From the NCBI RefSeq assembly GCF_003074055.1, contig NZ_CP029043.1, positions 806,001 through 870,000 on the forward strand: a stretch of DNA of 64,000 nt, read 5' to 3'. Of this stretch, positions 53,047 to 63,801 are shown one piece after another. Both the position numbers and the translations under genes were made by a program. Source of the DNA: Streptomyces nigra. Its GTDB lineage: Bacteria > Actinomycetota > Actinomycetes > Streptomycetales > Streptomycetaceae. Below the pieces are notes generated by a model that was given only the letters and a program-made list of their open reading frames with translations, was not told the DNA's origin and made no database searches. Numbering within the stretch: the stretch's first letter is position 1; every line of letters starts with the position of its first letter.

Positions 53047-54414
53047 ATGCGCCTGTCCAGAGCCGTCCCGTTCCTCGCCGCCACCTTGCTGGCCGCGACC
53101 CTCGGCGGGCCCGGCCCCGCCTCGGCCGCGACGGGTACCGAGCAGCACTGCGCCCGCCAGGACCGTCTACGGGTACCGGGAGCCTCCTTCCAGCAGACCG
53201 CGTGCCTCGCGGATCTGACGACGACGGGCCTCGCCGGCACCCCGTACACCGACATGGCCGACCAGGCCGGGCTGACGGCACGCGACACCCGGAAGCCGTC
53301 GGGCGTCCCCGGCGTCCAGATCGACGGCTACTTCCCGGACTCCTCCCGCTTCAACTCCACGCACGGCTGGAACCATGACGCGCAGTTCGTGATCCGGTTG
53401 CCCGACCGGTGGAACGGCGGCCTCGTGGTGACCGGGGCGCCGGGGACCCGCAAGCAGTACGCGACGGACACGGCGATCTCCGACCAGGTGCTGGCGCAGG
53501 GGTACGCCTACGCGGCGACCGACAAGGGCAACAGCGGAGCCGACTTCTACCGCGACGGCCGGCGTCCCGGTGACGCGATCGCCGAGTGGAACACGCGGAC
53601 CACCCAGCTCACCCGGGCCGCGCGCAAGGCCGTGGCCCAGCGCTACGGGCACGCTCCCCGCCGGACGTACATGACCGGCATCTCCAACGGCGGCTACCTC
53701 ACCCGCTGGCAGCTGGAGAACCACCCCGAGCTCTACGACGGTGGCGTGGACTGGGAGGGGGCGCTGTGGACGGTGAACGGCCCCAGCCTCCTCACCTCCC
53801 TGCCGACCGCCGTGGCGCGGATGCTGGGCTCCGCGCGCGACGAGGACCTGTACGCCGCCGGCTTCGCCCGCGGCTCCGAATTCCTGTGGCCGTATCACGA
53901 GCGGGCGTACTGGGGCATCACGCAGAAGATCTATCGCGCCGAGTTCGACCCCGCGTACGACCCCGCCTGCCCCGGAGCCTCGGCCGGCACCACAACCGAC
54001 CAGATCCTGGCGCCCTGTGCCTCCGACGCCTCCTACGACTACGCCTCCCGGCCCGCCTCCGTGCATCGCGCCGTGGCCCGCGTCGCGCTGACGGGACGCA
54101 TCGGCCGCCCCCTGATCACCCTGCACGGCGATCTGGACACCCTGCTGCCCAAGGCCGCCGACTCCGACGTGTACGCGCGCATGGTCGACGGAAGCCGACG
54201 CGGCCGGCTGCACAGCTATGTCACCGTCACCGGCGGCACCCATGTCGACGGCCTGTACGACTCCTATCCGGACCGGCTCCGGCCGATCCTTCCCTGCTAC
54301 CGGTCCGCCTTCGACAGGCTGGTCTCCTGGGTGGAGCGAGGTGTGCGCCCGCCCGCGGACCACACGGTGGTCAGGCCGGTGGACGGCGACGTCGTGAACT
54401 CCTGCGCGCTGTAG
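53047..54414 (+). CDS. Secreted alpha/beta-hydrolase (tannase/feruloyl- or 3HB-oligomer esterase-like)
   Basis: A 455-residue exported esterase. Signal peptide: RLSRAVPFLAATLLAATLGGPGPASA. The nucleophile elbow is GISNGG in TYMTGISNGGYLTRWQLENHPELYDGG; a late DLDTLLP Asp and GGTHVDG His complete the triad. Several Cys pairs (e.g. HCARQ/TACLADL) suggest disulfides. Closest families are 3-hydroxybutyrate oligomer hydrolases and tannase/feruloyl esterases; the substrate is unresolved. ATG has AGGAG 8 nt upstream. Confidence 0.86.
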   Translation: MRLSRAVPFLAATLLAATLGGPGPASAATGTEQHCARQDRLRVPGASFQQTACLADLTTTGLAGTPYTDMADQAGLTARDTRKPSGVPGVQIDGYFPDSSRFNSTHGWNHDAQFVIRLPDRWNGGLVVTGAPGTRKQYATDTAISDQVLAQGYAYAATDKGNSGADFYRDGRRPGDAIAEWNTRTTQLTRAARKAVAQRYGHAPRRTYMTGISNGGYLTRWQLENHPELYDGGVDWEGALWTVNGPSLLTSLPTAVARMLGSARDEDLYAAGFARGSEFLWPYHERAYWGITQKIYRAEFDPAYDPACPGASAGTTTDQILAPCASDASYDYASRPASVHRAVARVALTGRIGRPLITLHGDLDTLLPKAADSDVYARMVDGSRRGRLHSYVTVTGGTHVDGLYDSYPDRLRPILPCYRSAFDRLVSWVERGVRPPADHTVVRPVDGDVVNSCAL

Positions 54415-54456
54415 GCGTCTGGCCCGCCACCCTCGAGGGGCCCGCAAAGGGGCCGG

Positions 54457-54639
54457 TCAGCGACCGAGCTCCTTGCGGGTGGCACGCCGCAGCCTGCGCC
54501 GCTGTGACGGATCGAGGGTGAGGTAGGCGGCGGCCGGGACCCCGAGCACGATCAGGAGTGCCGCCCACCAGGGCAGCCAGATCAGCAGGATGAGACCGAC
54601 CGCCACACCTCCTGCGGCGATCTTGGCGTTCTTCGACAT
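54457..54639 (-). CDS. Small membrane protein, 60 aa
   Basis: A 60-residue protein with two short hydrophobic segments, KIAAGGVAVGLILLIWLPWW and ALLIVLGVPAAAYLTL, and a strongly basic tail (PSQRRRLRRATRKELGR). ATG 54639 has GGAGG 8 nt upstream; further in-frame ATGs upstream lack it. Function is unknown; small proteins of this type are frequent in Streptomyces. It is convergent with the esterase gene. Confidence 0.75.
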   Translation of the reverse strand: MSKNAKIAAGGVAVGLILLIWLPWWAALLIVLGVPAAAYLTLDPSQRRRLRRATRKELGR

Positions 54640-54903
54640 GTGCGTCGCCTCCTTCGCGGCCACTGCCGCTCTCTGACCTGAAAACGGGCCCGCGTCTCCG
54701 GCAGTTCCGCACCGCACCCCTGAGACGACCCTGAGGTCCGGCCCCTAGTGGTCGCGGGTCACCTTGATCCGCAGTCACCGCTGAGGCCGCCTCGTGGACG
54801 GGGTGACCTGGGTCACACCATGACCGTACCCGCCGGACGGTCGAATGGTGTAGCCTCGGCGACTCGTCTTCGAGTAGTCAAATTTGAGGAGTGCTGCTCA
54901 GTC

Positions 54904-57777
54904 GTGCCGAGGCTTCCCGAGGCAAAGGCAACTTCGTCCGACGTCCCCGACCTGTCCTCCTGCAACGTCGTGTTCCTCCCGGGCGAGCCCGCCCGCGCCG
55001 GTCGGGTCGCCTTCTGGCGGTCCGACGGCGGCGCAGTACCCACTCTCCCCGGCGGGAGCGTCGAGGAGCTGTCCGTCGTCGTGCCGGGTGAGGACGGCGC
55101 GGAGCAGGTGACCGTACCGGCGCTGCTGCTCCCCGTCCGCGCCGCGCTGCCGGTGCTCACCCGCGCGCGTAGGTCGCCCCAGGCCGCCCGTGCGGGCGTC
55201 TTCTGGGGCACGGCGGCCGTCCTCGCCCTGCATGTCGTGGCCCGTGGCCTGCTGCTGCCCGGCCTCTCGGCCGAGGACCACGACGCGTGGCGGGCCGGGC
55301 CGCTGCCCCCCGAGGACATCGAGCGCATCCGGCTGCTCGCCGCCGCGATGCCGCCCGAGGCGCACGCGCTGCCGCTGCCCGGCGAGGAGCCGCTGAGGCT
55401 GCCGGACCCCGAGCGGCTGGTCCGCGCCTTCCTGGACGCGGTCGCCGACACGCTCCCGCGCTCCCCCGCCGCACCGCTCGTCACCGGCGGGCCGGCCTAC
55501 GCGGCGACGCCTCCCCAGCACCTGCCGGGGCTGCGCGCCTGGGCCTCCGACGTCGCGGCCGGCCATGACGCGGGCGTACGGCTGTCCCTGCGCGTGGAGT
55601 TCGCCGGTGGCGCCGAGTTCGACGCGACGTTCCAGAGCGGCGACGCGCCGTCGTTCCGGGCCGTGCTCCAGGTCCACAGCGTGAGCGACCCGACGCTGGT
55701 CGCGGACGCGGTGGAGGTGTGGGGCGGCTCCGACAGGTTCGAGCCACGCGCGCGTATGGACACCCTGCTGGCGCTGCGCCGCGCCGCCCGGGCCTGGGCT
55801 CCCCTGTCGCCGCTGCTCTCCGCGGCCGTCCCGGACGCCGTCGCCCTCGCCGACGACGAGGTGACGGACCTGCTCCGGGAAGGCGCTCACCGGTTGTCCG
55901 GGATCGGCGTCGAGGTGCACTGGCCCAAGGGCCTCGGCCTCGCCCGTGAGCTGACCACGCACGCGGTGATCGGTCCGCCGGACGACGCGACCGGTCCGGG
56001 CGCACTCTCCTCCGGAGCACCCGCGTTCCTGTCCGCCGACGCCCTGCTCTCCTTCGACTGGTCGTTCGCCCTGGGCGACCAGCGGCTCACGAGCGAGGAA
56101 CTGGACCGCCTCGCCGAGGCGAGCCGTCCGGTGGTGCGTCTGCGCGACCAGTGGGTCCTTGTCGATCCTCACGAGGTGCGGCGCGCCCACGCGCGGGGCG
56201 GACGTGACCTCAAGCCCATCGACGCGCTCGGAGCGGCCCTGACCGGGTCGATCGAGGTCGACGGCCGTCAGGTGGAGGTGCGTTCCACGGGCTGGCTGAC
56301 CGCGCTGCGGGAACGGCTCGCGGACCCCGAGGGGCAGGAGCAGATCGACCAGCCGCCCGCCCTCGCCGCCACGTTGCGGGACTACCAGCGGCGGGGCCTG
56401 AGCTGGCTGGCGCGCATGACGTCCCTGGGACTGGGCTGCTGCCTGGCGGACGACATGGGCCTGGGCAAGACGATCACGTTGATCGCGCTGCACCTGCACC
56501 GGCAGGGCGACCCTTCGTCGGCCGGGCCGACGCTCGTCGTGTGCCCGGCGTCCCTGATGGGCAACTGGCAGCGCGAGATCGAGAGGTTCGCGCCCGGCAC
56601 GCGCGTGCGTCGCTTCCACGGGGCCCGGCGTGACCTCGCGTCCGTGGGACAGGGCGAGTTCGTGCTCACCACGTACGGGACGATGCGTCAGGACACGCAC
56701 CGGCTCGCGACGGTCCCCTGGGGCATGGTCGTCGCGGACGAGGCCCAGCATGTGAAGAACCCGTACTCGGCGACCGCGCGGGCGTTGCGTTCCATCGACG
56801 CACGCGCGCGTGTGGCGCTCACGGGCACCCCCGTCGAGAACAACCTGTCGGAACTGTGGGCGATCCTGGACTGGACGACACCCGGTCTGCTGGGCCGCCT
56901 CGGCACGTTCCGCAGACGGTACGCCGACGCGGTCGAGAGCGGTCGGGACCCGGCCGCCGGGGAACGTCTCGGCCGCCTCGTACGCCCGTTCCTGCTGCGC
57001 CGGCGCAAGTCCGACCCGGGGATCGCGCCGGAGCTGCCGCCGAAGACGGAGACGGATCGCACGGTGTCGCTGAGCGCGGAACAGGCGGGCCTGTACGAGG
57101 CCGTTGTCCGGGAGGCCCTCGCGGCGATCGCCGGCGCCGACGACATGGCGCGGCGCGGTGCGATCGTGAAGCTGCTGACGGGGCTGAAGCAGATCTGCAA
57201 CCACCCCGCGCAGTACCTCAAGGAGGACGTGCCGCGGATCGCCGGACGGTCCGGAAAGCTGGAGCTGCTCGACGAGTTGCTGGACACCATCCTCGCCGAG
57301 GAGGCGAACGTGCTGGTCTTCACCCAGTACGTCGGGATGGGACGGCTGATCGAACGGCACCTGGCGGCCCGGGGCATCGCCGTGCAGTTCCTGCACGGCG
57401 GAACGAGCCTGGTCGAGCGCGAGCGTATGGTGCGGCGCTTCCAGGACGGCGAGGTGCCCGTCTTCCTGCTGTCGTTGAAGGCCGCCGGCACCGGGCTGAA
57501 CCTCACGCGCGCCGAGCACGTCGTGCACTACGACCGCTGGTGGAACCCGGCCGTGGAGGCGCAGGCCACCGACCGCGCGTACCGGATCGGCCAGAACCGG
57601 CCCGTGCAGGTGCACCGGCTGATCACAGAGGGCACCGTCGAGGACCGTATCGCCGACATGCTCGGCCCCAAGCAGGCACTGGCGGACGCCGTACTGGGTG
57701 CCGGCGAGGCGGCCCTGACGGAGCTCACGGACGCGGAGCTGGCCGAACTGGTGGAACTGCGAGGGGGCGCACGATGA
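54904..57777 (+). CDS. SNF2/SWI2-family DEAD/DEAH ATPase (HepA-like)
   Basis: A 957-residue SNF2 translocase. A 400-residue N-terminal accessory region precedes the ATPase: motif I LADDMGLGKTITLI (~513), Ia CPASLMGNWQREIERF, DExH box VADEAQHVKN (~611), III LTGTPVENNLSELW, helicase-C with LVFTQYVGMGRLIERHL and SLKAAGTGLNLTRAEHVVHYDRWWNPAVEAQATDRAYRIGQ (as two adjoining motifs). It likely remodels protein-DNA or stalled polymerase complexes. The start is uncertain: GTG 54904 gives MPRLPEAKATSSD, but GAGGAG lies 12 nt upstream. It overlaps the SWIM gene as ATGA. Confidence 0.9.
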   Translation: MPRLPEAKATSSDVPDLSSCNVVFLPGEPARAGRVAFWRSDGGAVPTLPGGSVEELSVVVPGEDGAEQVTVPALLLPVRAALPVLTRARRSPQAARAGVFWGTAAVLALHVVARGLLLPGLSAEDHDAWRAGPLPPEDIERIRLLAAAMPPEAHALPLPGEEPLRLPDPERLVRAFLDAVADTLPRSPAAPLVTGGPAYAATPPQHLPGLRAWASDVAAGHDAGVRLSLRVEFAGGAEFDATFQSGDAPSFRAVLQVHSVSDPTLVADAVEVWGGSDRFEPRARMDTLLALRRAARAWAPLSPLLSAAVPDAVALADDEVTDLLREGAHRLSGIGVEVHWPKGLGLARELTTHAVIGPPDDATGPGALSSGAPAFLSADALLSFDWSFALGDQRLTSEELDRLAEASRPVVRLRDQWVLVDPHEVRRAHARGGRDLKPIDALGAALTGSIEVDGRQVEVRSTGWLTALRERLADPEGQEQIDQPPALAATLRDYQRRGLSWLARMTSLGLGCCLADDMGLGKTITLIALHLHRQGDPSSAGPTLVVCPASLMGNWQREIERFAPGTRVRRFHGARRDLASVGQGEFVLTTYGTMRQDTHRLATVPWGMVVADEAQHVKNPYSATARALRSIDARARVALTGTPVENNLSELWAILDWTTPGLLGRLGTFRRRYADAVESGRDPAAGERLGRLVRPFLLRRRKSDPGIAPELPPKTETDRTVSLSAEQAGLYEAVVREALAAIAGADDMARRGAIVKLLTGLKQICNHPAQYLKEDVPRIAGRSGKLELLDELLDTILAEEANVLVFTQYVGMGRLIERHLAARGIAVQFLHGGTSLVERERMVRRFQDGEVPVFLLSLKAAGTGLNLTRAEHVVHYDRWWNPAVEAQATDRAYRIGQNRPVQVHRLITEGTVEDRIADMLGPKQALADAVLGAGEAALTELTDAELAELVELRGGAR

Positions 57778-59099
57778 CCGGACGCGAGGACGATACGGAG
57801 GGACGGAGCACCGATGTGGAGCGCACGTTCGCCGCGTTCCCTCCCGCGCGCGGGAGGGGCTTCGCCGCCACCTGGTGGGGTCAGGCCTGGCTGACGGCGT
57901 TGGAGGAGTCGGCTCTGGATCTCCGGCAGCTCAAGGCGGGACGCAGGCTCGCGCGCGCGGGAGCGGTCGGCGTCGTGTCGGTGCGGCCCGGGCGCATCAC
58001 GGCCATGGTGCGGGGCCGCGACCGTACGGCGCACCGGGCGGACGTGCTGGTGGAGCCGCTGGCCGAGGCGCAGTGGGAGCGATTCCTGGACATGGCCGTG
58101 GAGCGGGCGGGGCATGTCGCGGCCTTGCTGGACCGGGAGATGCCGCCGCATCTGGTGGAGGACGCCTCGGTCACGGGGATCGATCTGCTGCCCGGGCTGG
58201 GCGAGCTGGAGCCCGAGTGCGCGTGTGGTGCCTGGGACCACTGCGAGCACACGGCCGCCCTGTGCTACCAGGTGGCACGGCTGCTGGACGAGGACCCCTT
58301 CGTCCTGTTCCTGATGCGCGGGCGGGGTGAACAGACCCTCCTGGCCGATCTCCAGGTCCGCGGCGACACGGCGTCCGCCGACGGGACACGGGACTCCCCC
58401 GCGTCCCGCGCGCGGCCGGGCGTGGACGCCACGGAGGCGTACGCGACCGGTGACATCCTGCCGCCGTTGCCCGCCCTGCCCGAACTGCCCACGGAACCGG
58501 GGGTACCGCCCTCCCTGGACACCGAGGCCGCACCGGGCGTGCCGGGCGTGGACCCCGCCGCCCTGGAAGTCCTGGCCGCCGGCACGGCCGGGGAGGCGCA
58601 CCGCATGCTGGCGGAGGCGCTGCGAACCACGCCGGGGACGGTCTCGGAGTTGACGGTCGCTCAGGACGCGGCGCGTCTCGCCGCGGGCGCGTCGGACGCA
58701 GGTGTGATCGAGCGGCTGGCCGAGGGTTCGGGGCGTGGTCGCGAAGGGCTGGAGACGGCCGTACGCGCGTGGCGGCTCGGTGGTGAGGCGGCCCTGTCCG
58801 TGCACGACGAGGAGTGGCAGGTGGAGGGCGAGGCGCTCGCACGCGCGCGTGCCGCTCTGGAGTCGGCCTGGGACGAGGACGAACGGCCACCGCTGCGGCG
58901 TGACGGAAACCGCTGGACGGTGGAGGACGCACCCGCCCAACTCCGCCTGGGACGCGACGGCCGCTGGTGGCCCTACCGCGAGGAGGCGGGCCGGTGGGTG
59001 CCCGCCGGAGCACCCGCGCGGGACCCCGCGACGGCACTGGCCACCGCGCAACCCGACGGTCACCGGACCGACGGCCCCCTGGTGCCCGAGGGCCCGTGA
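57774..59099 (+). CDS. SWIM zinc-finger protein
   Basis: A 441-residue protein with the SWIM motif CxCxnCxH in ECACGAWDHCEHTAALCYQ at about residue 145, preceded by FAATWWGQAWLTALEESALD, an almost universal start for SWIM proteins coupled to SNF2 ATPases. A long Pro-rich linker follows and a helical C-terminus ends in WWPYREEAGRW. SWIM domains bind DNA or proteins. Its start overlaps the SNF2 stop, so the two are made together and likely act as one complex. Confidence 0.92.
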   Translation: MTGREDDTEGRSTDVERTFAAFPPARGRGFAATWWGQAWLTALEESALDLRQLKAGRRLARAGAVGVVSVRPGRITAMVRGRDRTAHRADVLVEPLAEAQWERFLDMAVERAGHVAALLDREMPPHLVEDASVTGIDLLPGLGELEPECACGAWDHCEHTAALCYQVARLLDEDPFVLFLMRGRGEQTLLADLQVRGDTASADGTRDSPASRARPGVDATEAYATGDILPPLPALPELPTEPGVPPSLDTEAAPGVPGVDPAALEVLAAGTAGEAHRMLAEALRTTPGTVSELTVAQDAARLAAGASDAGVIERLAEGSGRGREGLETAVRAWRLGGEAALSVHDEEWQVEGEALARARAALESAWDEDERPPLRRDGNRWTVEDAPAQLRLGRDGRWWPYREEAGRWVPAGAPARDPATALATAQPDGHRTDGPLVPEGP

Positions 59100-59519
59100 C
59101 TACGGCAACGCGCCCTCCAGGGACGGCAGGAGCGATTCAAGACCGCTCGGGAAGCCGCTCGGCAGATCGCTGGGGAACCCTGACGGGAGGGACGTGGGGA
59201 GCTCGCTGGGCAGCCGGGTCGGCAGCTCGCTGGGGATGCTGAGGGACGGCCGGGGCGAAGGGCCCGTGGTCGTCCCGGCCGGCGAGCCGTCGTCGTCCCC
59301 GCCGCGCGTGGCCAGTACGACGGCCGCCACCACGGCCGCGACGGCGACCACGGCGACGAGCAGGACGATCAGCGGATTGCGGGGACGCCTGGGACCGCCG
59401 CCACCGTACGGGGGCGGCCCTCCGCTGCCGTAGCCGTCGGTGGGCGGGCCGAAACCGCCCGGAGGCGTGTGGCCCGGGGGCGGTCCTGGCGGCTGAGGCG
59501 GTACGGGGGGCGTGGCCAT
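59100..59519 (-). CDS. Single-pass membrane protein with Pro-rich cytosolic and Ser/Pro/Leu-repeat outer parts
   Basis: A 139-residue protein: Pro/Gly-rich N-terminus (PPVPPQPPGPPPG, SGGPPPYGGGGPRRPRNP), one TM (LIVLLVAVVAVAAVVAAVVLA, ~residues 55-75), then an external tail made of four-residue units of type LPSE/LPTS/FPSD (SELPTRLPSELPTSLPSG). It resembles the proline-rich, signal-anchored proteins often found in Streptomyces; function is unknown. The stop codon directly abuts the convergent SWIM gene. Confidence 0.72.
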   Translation of the reverse strand: MATPPVPPQPPGPPPGHTPPGGFGPPTDGYGSGGPPPYGGGGPRRPRNPLIVLLVAVVAVAAVVAAVVLATRGGDDDGSPAGTTTGPSPRPSLSIPSELPTRLPSELPTSLPSGFPSDLPSGFPSGLESLLPSLEGALP

Positions 59520-59674
59520 ACCGTCAAGGGTCGCAAGGCCAGGGCCGATTCGCGACCCCGTCAAGGGAGTTGGGACGGGTCCCGGCCATGGACCTCATGA
59601 TTCCGGAACAATCGCTCGATTCATGACCGCACCGAACGGCCCATCATGGCCGCAGCCGCACGGCCGAACAGCAC

Positions 59675-59716
59675 CGCGTGTGCACCGCCCGTCCCTCGCC
59701 AGGCGGTGCACACGCG
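59675..59716 (-). terminator. Terminator after xylA, 15-bp perfect stem
   Basis: CGCGTGTGCACCGCC (59675-59689) pairs perfectly with GGCGGTGCACACGCG (59702-59716) over a 12-nt loop. It starts 14 nt after the xylA stop codon on the minus strand. Confidence 0.85.
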
Positions 59717-59729
59717 CGCGTGCGTGGCG

Positions 59730-60911
<1,182 letters not shown>

Positions 60912-60969
60912 TTACTGACGACTGCTTGAACGACTCGCTACGACTATTTCGTCATGGCGGTTTACAAAT

Positions 60970-60999
60970 TAGTATGCCAACGCGTCCCTGGGAAGGGAC
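60970..60999. promoter_or_regulatory. xylA-xylB divergent control region with -10 and palindrome
   Basis: TAGTAT (60970-60975) is a good -10 for xylB. Just downstream GTCCCTgggaAGGGAC (60984-60999) is a perfect 6-4-6 palindrome, well placed as a ROK-type operator or leader hairpin. The AT-rich TTTACAAATTAG to its left is the most AT-rich spot of the 203-bp intergenic region and may hold the xylA promoter. No clear -35 is present for either gene. Confidence 0.5.
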
Positions 61000-61099
61000 A
61001 CGATGTCCCCGAAAGGGCCGGATCCGGGTCGCCACGCGCCGGACGGCCACAAAACAGCAGGTCAGAGAGCCGCAGAGCCGCGGAAAAAGGGAGAACCCG

Positions 61100-62545
61100 A
61101 TGTCAGCAGCCGAGGGTCCGCTCGTCGTCGGCGTGGACACGTCCACCCAGTCCACCAAGGCGCTGGTCGTCGACGTGTCGACCGGGCGGGTCGTCGCGAG
61201 CGGCCAGGCACCGCACACCGTCACGTCCGGCGCGGGCCGCGAGAGCGACCCCCGCCAGTGGTACGACGCCCTGTGCGAGGCGTTGCGCCAGTGCGGCCAG
61301 CCCGCGCGTGAGGCGGCCGCCGTGTCGATCGGCGGGCAGCAGCACGGTCTGGTCACGCTGGACGAGCACGGTGAGCCGGTGCGTCCGGCTCTGCTGTGGA
61401 ACGACGTGCGCTCCGCGCCGCAGGCCCGCCGCCTGACGGAGGAGCTGGGCGGTGCGAAGGTCTGGGCGGACCGGACGGGCTCCGTCCCGACGGCCTCGTT
61501 CACGGTGACGAAGTGGGCGTGGCTGGCCGAGAACGAGCCGGAGTCGGTGCGAGCCACGCGGGCCGTGCGCCTCCCCCACGACTACCTCACCGAGCGTCTG
61601 ACGGGTCAGGGCACCACCGACCGGGGCGACGTCTCCGGCACGGGCTGGTGGGCGTCGGAGACGGAGACGTACGACGCCGGGATCCTGGAGCACGTCGGCC
61701 TGGACCCGGCGCTGCTGCCCCGTGTGGTCCGGCCCGGCGAGGTCGCGGGCACCGTGCGCGACAGCCACGACCTGCCCTTCTCCAAGGGCACCCTGGTGGC
61801 GCCCGGCACCGGCGACAACGCGGCGGCGGCGCTGGGCCTCGGCCTGCTCCCCGGCGCGCCGGTCCTCAGCCTCGGCACCTCGGGCACCGTGTACGCCGTG
61901 TCGCGGCGGCGCCCGGCGGACCCGACCGGCACCGTGGCGGGCTTCGCCGACGCGCACGGCGACTGGCTGCCGCTCGCCTGCACGCTGAACTGCACTCTCG
62001 CCGTCGACAAGCTCGCCGCCCTGCTGGGCCTCGACCGGGAGGCCGTGGAACCGGTGTCGAACCTGACCTTCCTGCCCTTCCTGGACGGCGAGCGGACGCC
62101 GAATCTGCCGCACGCGTCCGGTGTGCTGCACGGCCTGCGGCACGACACCACTCCGGGGCAGCTTCTGCAGGCGGCGTACGACGGTGCCGTCCACGCGCTG
62201 CTGGGCGCCCTGGACCTGGTGCTCGACGAGGACGCGGACCGTTCGGTTCCGCTGCTGCTGATCGGCGGGGGCGCCCGGGGCACGGCCTGGCAGCAGACCG
62301 TCCGCCGGCTGTCGGGACGCCCGGTTCAGGTCCCGGAGGCCAAGGAGCTGGTCGCGCTCGGCGCCGCCGCGCAGGCCGCCGGGCTGCTGACCGGCGAGGA
62401 CCCGGCCGCGGTCGCCCGGCGCTGGAACACCGCGCGCGGGCCGGTGCTGGACGCCGTGGAGCGGGACGACGAGACGCTGGCGAGGATCAGCGGGGTACTC
62501 TCCGACGCGGCCCCGCTGCTGGAGCGGAGCCCTGAGGCGCACTGA
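61100..62545 (+). CDS. xylB: Xylulokinase
   Basis: A 481-residue FGGY-family kinase that phosphorylates D-xylulose with ATP, feeding the pentose phosphate pathway. Seen in order: phosphate-1 loop VGVDTSTQSTKALVVD, the xylulose-site WNDVRSAPQARRL, HDYLTERLTGQ, GTGDNAAAALGLGLLPGAPVLSLGTSGTV (phosphate-2) and the adenosine motif LLLIGGGARGTAWQQTVRRL. ATG has GGGAG 6 nt upstream. It is followed by the ROK gene after 13 bp, so both share a transcript. Confidence 0.96.
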   Translation: MSAAEGPLVVGVDTSTQSTKALVVDVSTGRVVASGQAPHTVTSGAGRESDPRQWYDALCEALRQCGQPAREAAAVSIGGQQHGLVTLDEHGEPVRPALLWNDVRSAPQARRLTEELGGAKVWADRTGSVPTASFTVTKWAWLAENEPESVRATRAVRLPHDYLTERLTGQGTTDRGDVSGTGWWASETETYDAGILEHVGLDPALLPRVVRPGEVAGTVRDSHDLPFSKGTLVAPGTGDNAAAALGLGLLPGAPVLSLGTSGTVYAVSRRRPADPTGTVAGFADAHGDWLPLACTLNCTLAVDKLAALLGLDREAVEPVSNLTFLPFLDGERTPNLPHASGVLHGLRHDTTPGQLLQAAYDGAVHALLGALDLVLDEDADRSVPLLLIGGGARGTAWQQTVRRLSGRPVQVPEAKELVALGAAAQAAGLLTGEDPAAVARRWNTARGPVLDAVERDDETLARISGVLSDAAPLLERSPEAH

Positions 62546-62558
62546 GGAAGACGGAGGC

Positions 62559-63767
62559 ATGACCGCACCGCTGCACGAGGTCAACCCGGCCGGGGCCGGG
62601 CGCACGCTGCCCGACACCCAGCAGGGCATGCGCCGCCGCAATCTGGCCCGGGTGATGCACACGGTCAGCGCCGAGGGACCGCTCTCGCGCGCTGCCGTGG
62701 CCTCCCGTATCGGGCTGACCCGCGCTGCGGTGTCCACCCTGGTCGACGAGCTCATCCGCTCGGGCCTGCTGGAGGAGCTGGGTCCCGAGCGGCCCGGCAG
62801 GGTCGGCCGTCCCGGGTCGGCCCTGGCGGTCAGCGCGCACGGTCCGGCCGGGATCGGCGCGGAGGTCGGCGTGGATCATCTCGCCGTCTGCGCCGTGGAT
62901 CTGCGTGGCGAGGTGCGGGCCCGCGCGGTGCGGCATGCCGCGAACCGGGGCCGGGCCGCCGAGCCCGTGCTCGCCGAACTCCGCGAGCTGGTGGACCAGG
63001 TCGTCGCGGAGGCGGGCCGTGAGGGGCTGTGGCCCGCCGGTCTGGCGGTGGCCGTGCCGGGTCTCGTGGCCCGCGACGCCCGCACCGTCGTCCGCGCCCC
63101 GAACCTCGACTGGCGGGACGCCGACCTGGGCGACCTGCTCGCCACCGACGTGCCCCTCACGGTCGGCAACGAGGCCAACTTCGGCGCCCTCGCCGAGCTG
63201 TGGCTGGGCGACGAGACCCCGCCGGACTTCCTGCACGTGTCGGCGGAGATCGGCATCGGCGCCGCGGTCGTCGTGGACGGATCACTGCTGCACGGGACCC
63301 GTGGATTCGCGGGCGAGCTGGGGCATGTCCCCGTCCAGCCCGAGGGACCGGCGTGCCCGTGCGGGGGCCGTGGCTGCCTCGAGCAGTACGCGGGTGAGGA
63401 GGCGGTGCTGCGCGCGGCCGGACTCGAACCGGGCGAGGACCAGGTGGGGCTGCTGGCGCGGCGGGCAGCCGCAGGGGACGAGGACGTACGGGGCGCACTG
63501 CGCGAGGCGGGGACGGCGCTCGGCATCGCGCTGACGGGCGCGGTCAATCTGCTCGACCCCCGCACGGTGGTGCTCGGCGGCGCCCTGGCCGCGCTGGCGC
63601 CGTGGCTTCTGCCGTCGCTGGAGTCCGAACTGGACCGCCGGACCGCGGGCCCCGCCTGTCCGGTGTCCGTGTCAAAGCTGGGCCCGGAGGGTCCGCTGCT
63701 CGGGGCCGCGCACGCGGTGGTGCGGGCGGTGCTGGACGACCCGGCGTCGGTGGCCACGCGGGCCTGA
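62559..63767 (+). CDS. ROK-family transcriptional regulator (XylR-like)
   Basis: A 402-residue ROK repressor: an N-terminal winged HTH (RRNLARVMHTVSAEGPLSRAAVASRIGLTRAAVSTLVDELIRSGLL), then the sugar-kinase-like ROK domain with GIGAEVGVDHLAVCAVDLRG, VGNEANFGALAELWLG, EIGIGAAVVVDGSLLHG and the zinc-site consensus GHVPVQPEGPACPCGGRGCLEQYA. It is most likely the xylose-responsive repressor of the divergent xylA/xylB promoters, released by the sugar. ATG has a GGAGG-like site. Confidence 0.93.
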   Translation: MTAPLHEVNPAGAGRTLPDTQQGMRRRNLARVMHTVSAEGPLSRAAVASRIGLTRAAVSTLVDELIRSGLLEELGPERPGRVGRPGSALAVSAHGPAGIGAEVGVDHLAVCAVDLRGEVRARAVRHAANRGRAAEPVLAELRELVDQVVAEAGREGLWPAGLAVAVPGLVARDARTVVRAPNLDWRDADLGDLLATDVPLTVGNEANFGALAELWLGDETPPDFLHVSAEIGIGAAVVVDGSLLHGTRGFAGELGHVPVQPEGPACPCGGRGCLEQYAGEEAVLRAAGLEPGEDQVGLLARRAAAGDEDVRGALREAGTALGIALTGAVNLLDPRTVVLGGALAALAPWLLPSLESELDRRTAGPACPVSVSKLGPEGPLLGAAHAVVRAVLDDPASVATRA

Positions 63768-63801
63768 TTCGGGCCTGAATTCCGCCTGCGCGAGGCCCAG
63801 T

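Noticed and set aside
54898..57615. Long antisense open frame opposite the SNF2 gene
   Set aside because: Same cause. All helicase motifs are on the plus strand and the antisense product is repetitive and unlike any family.
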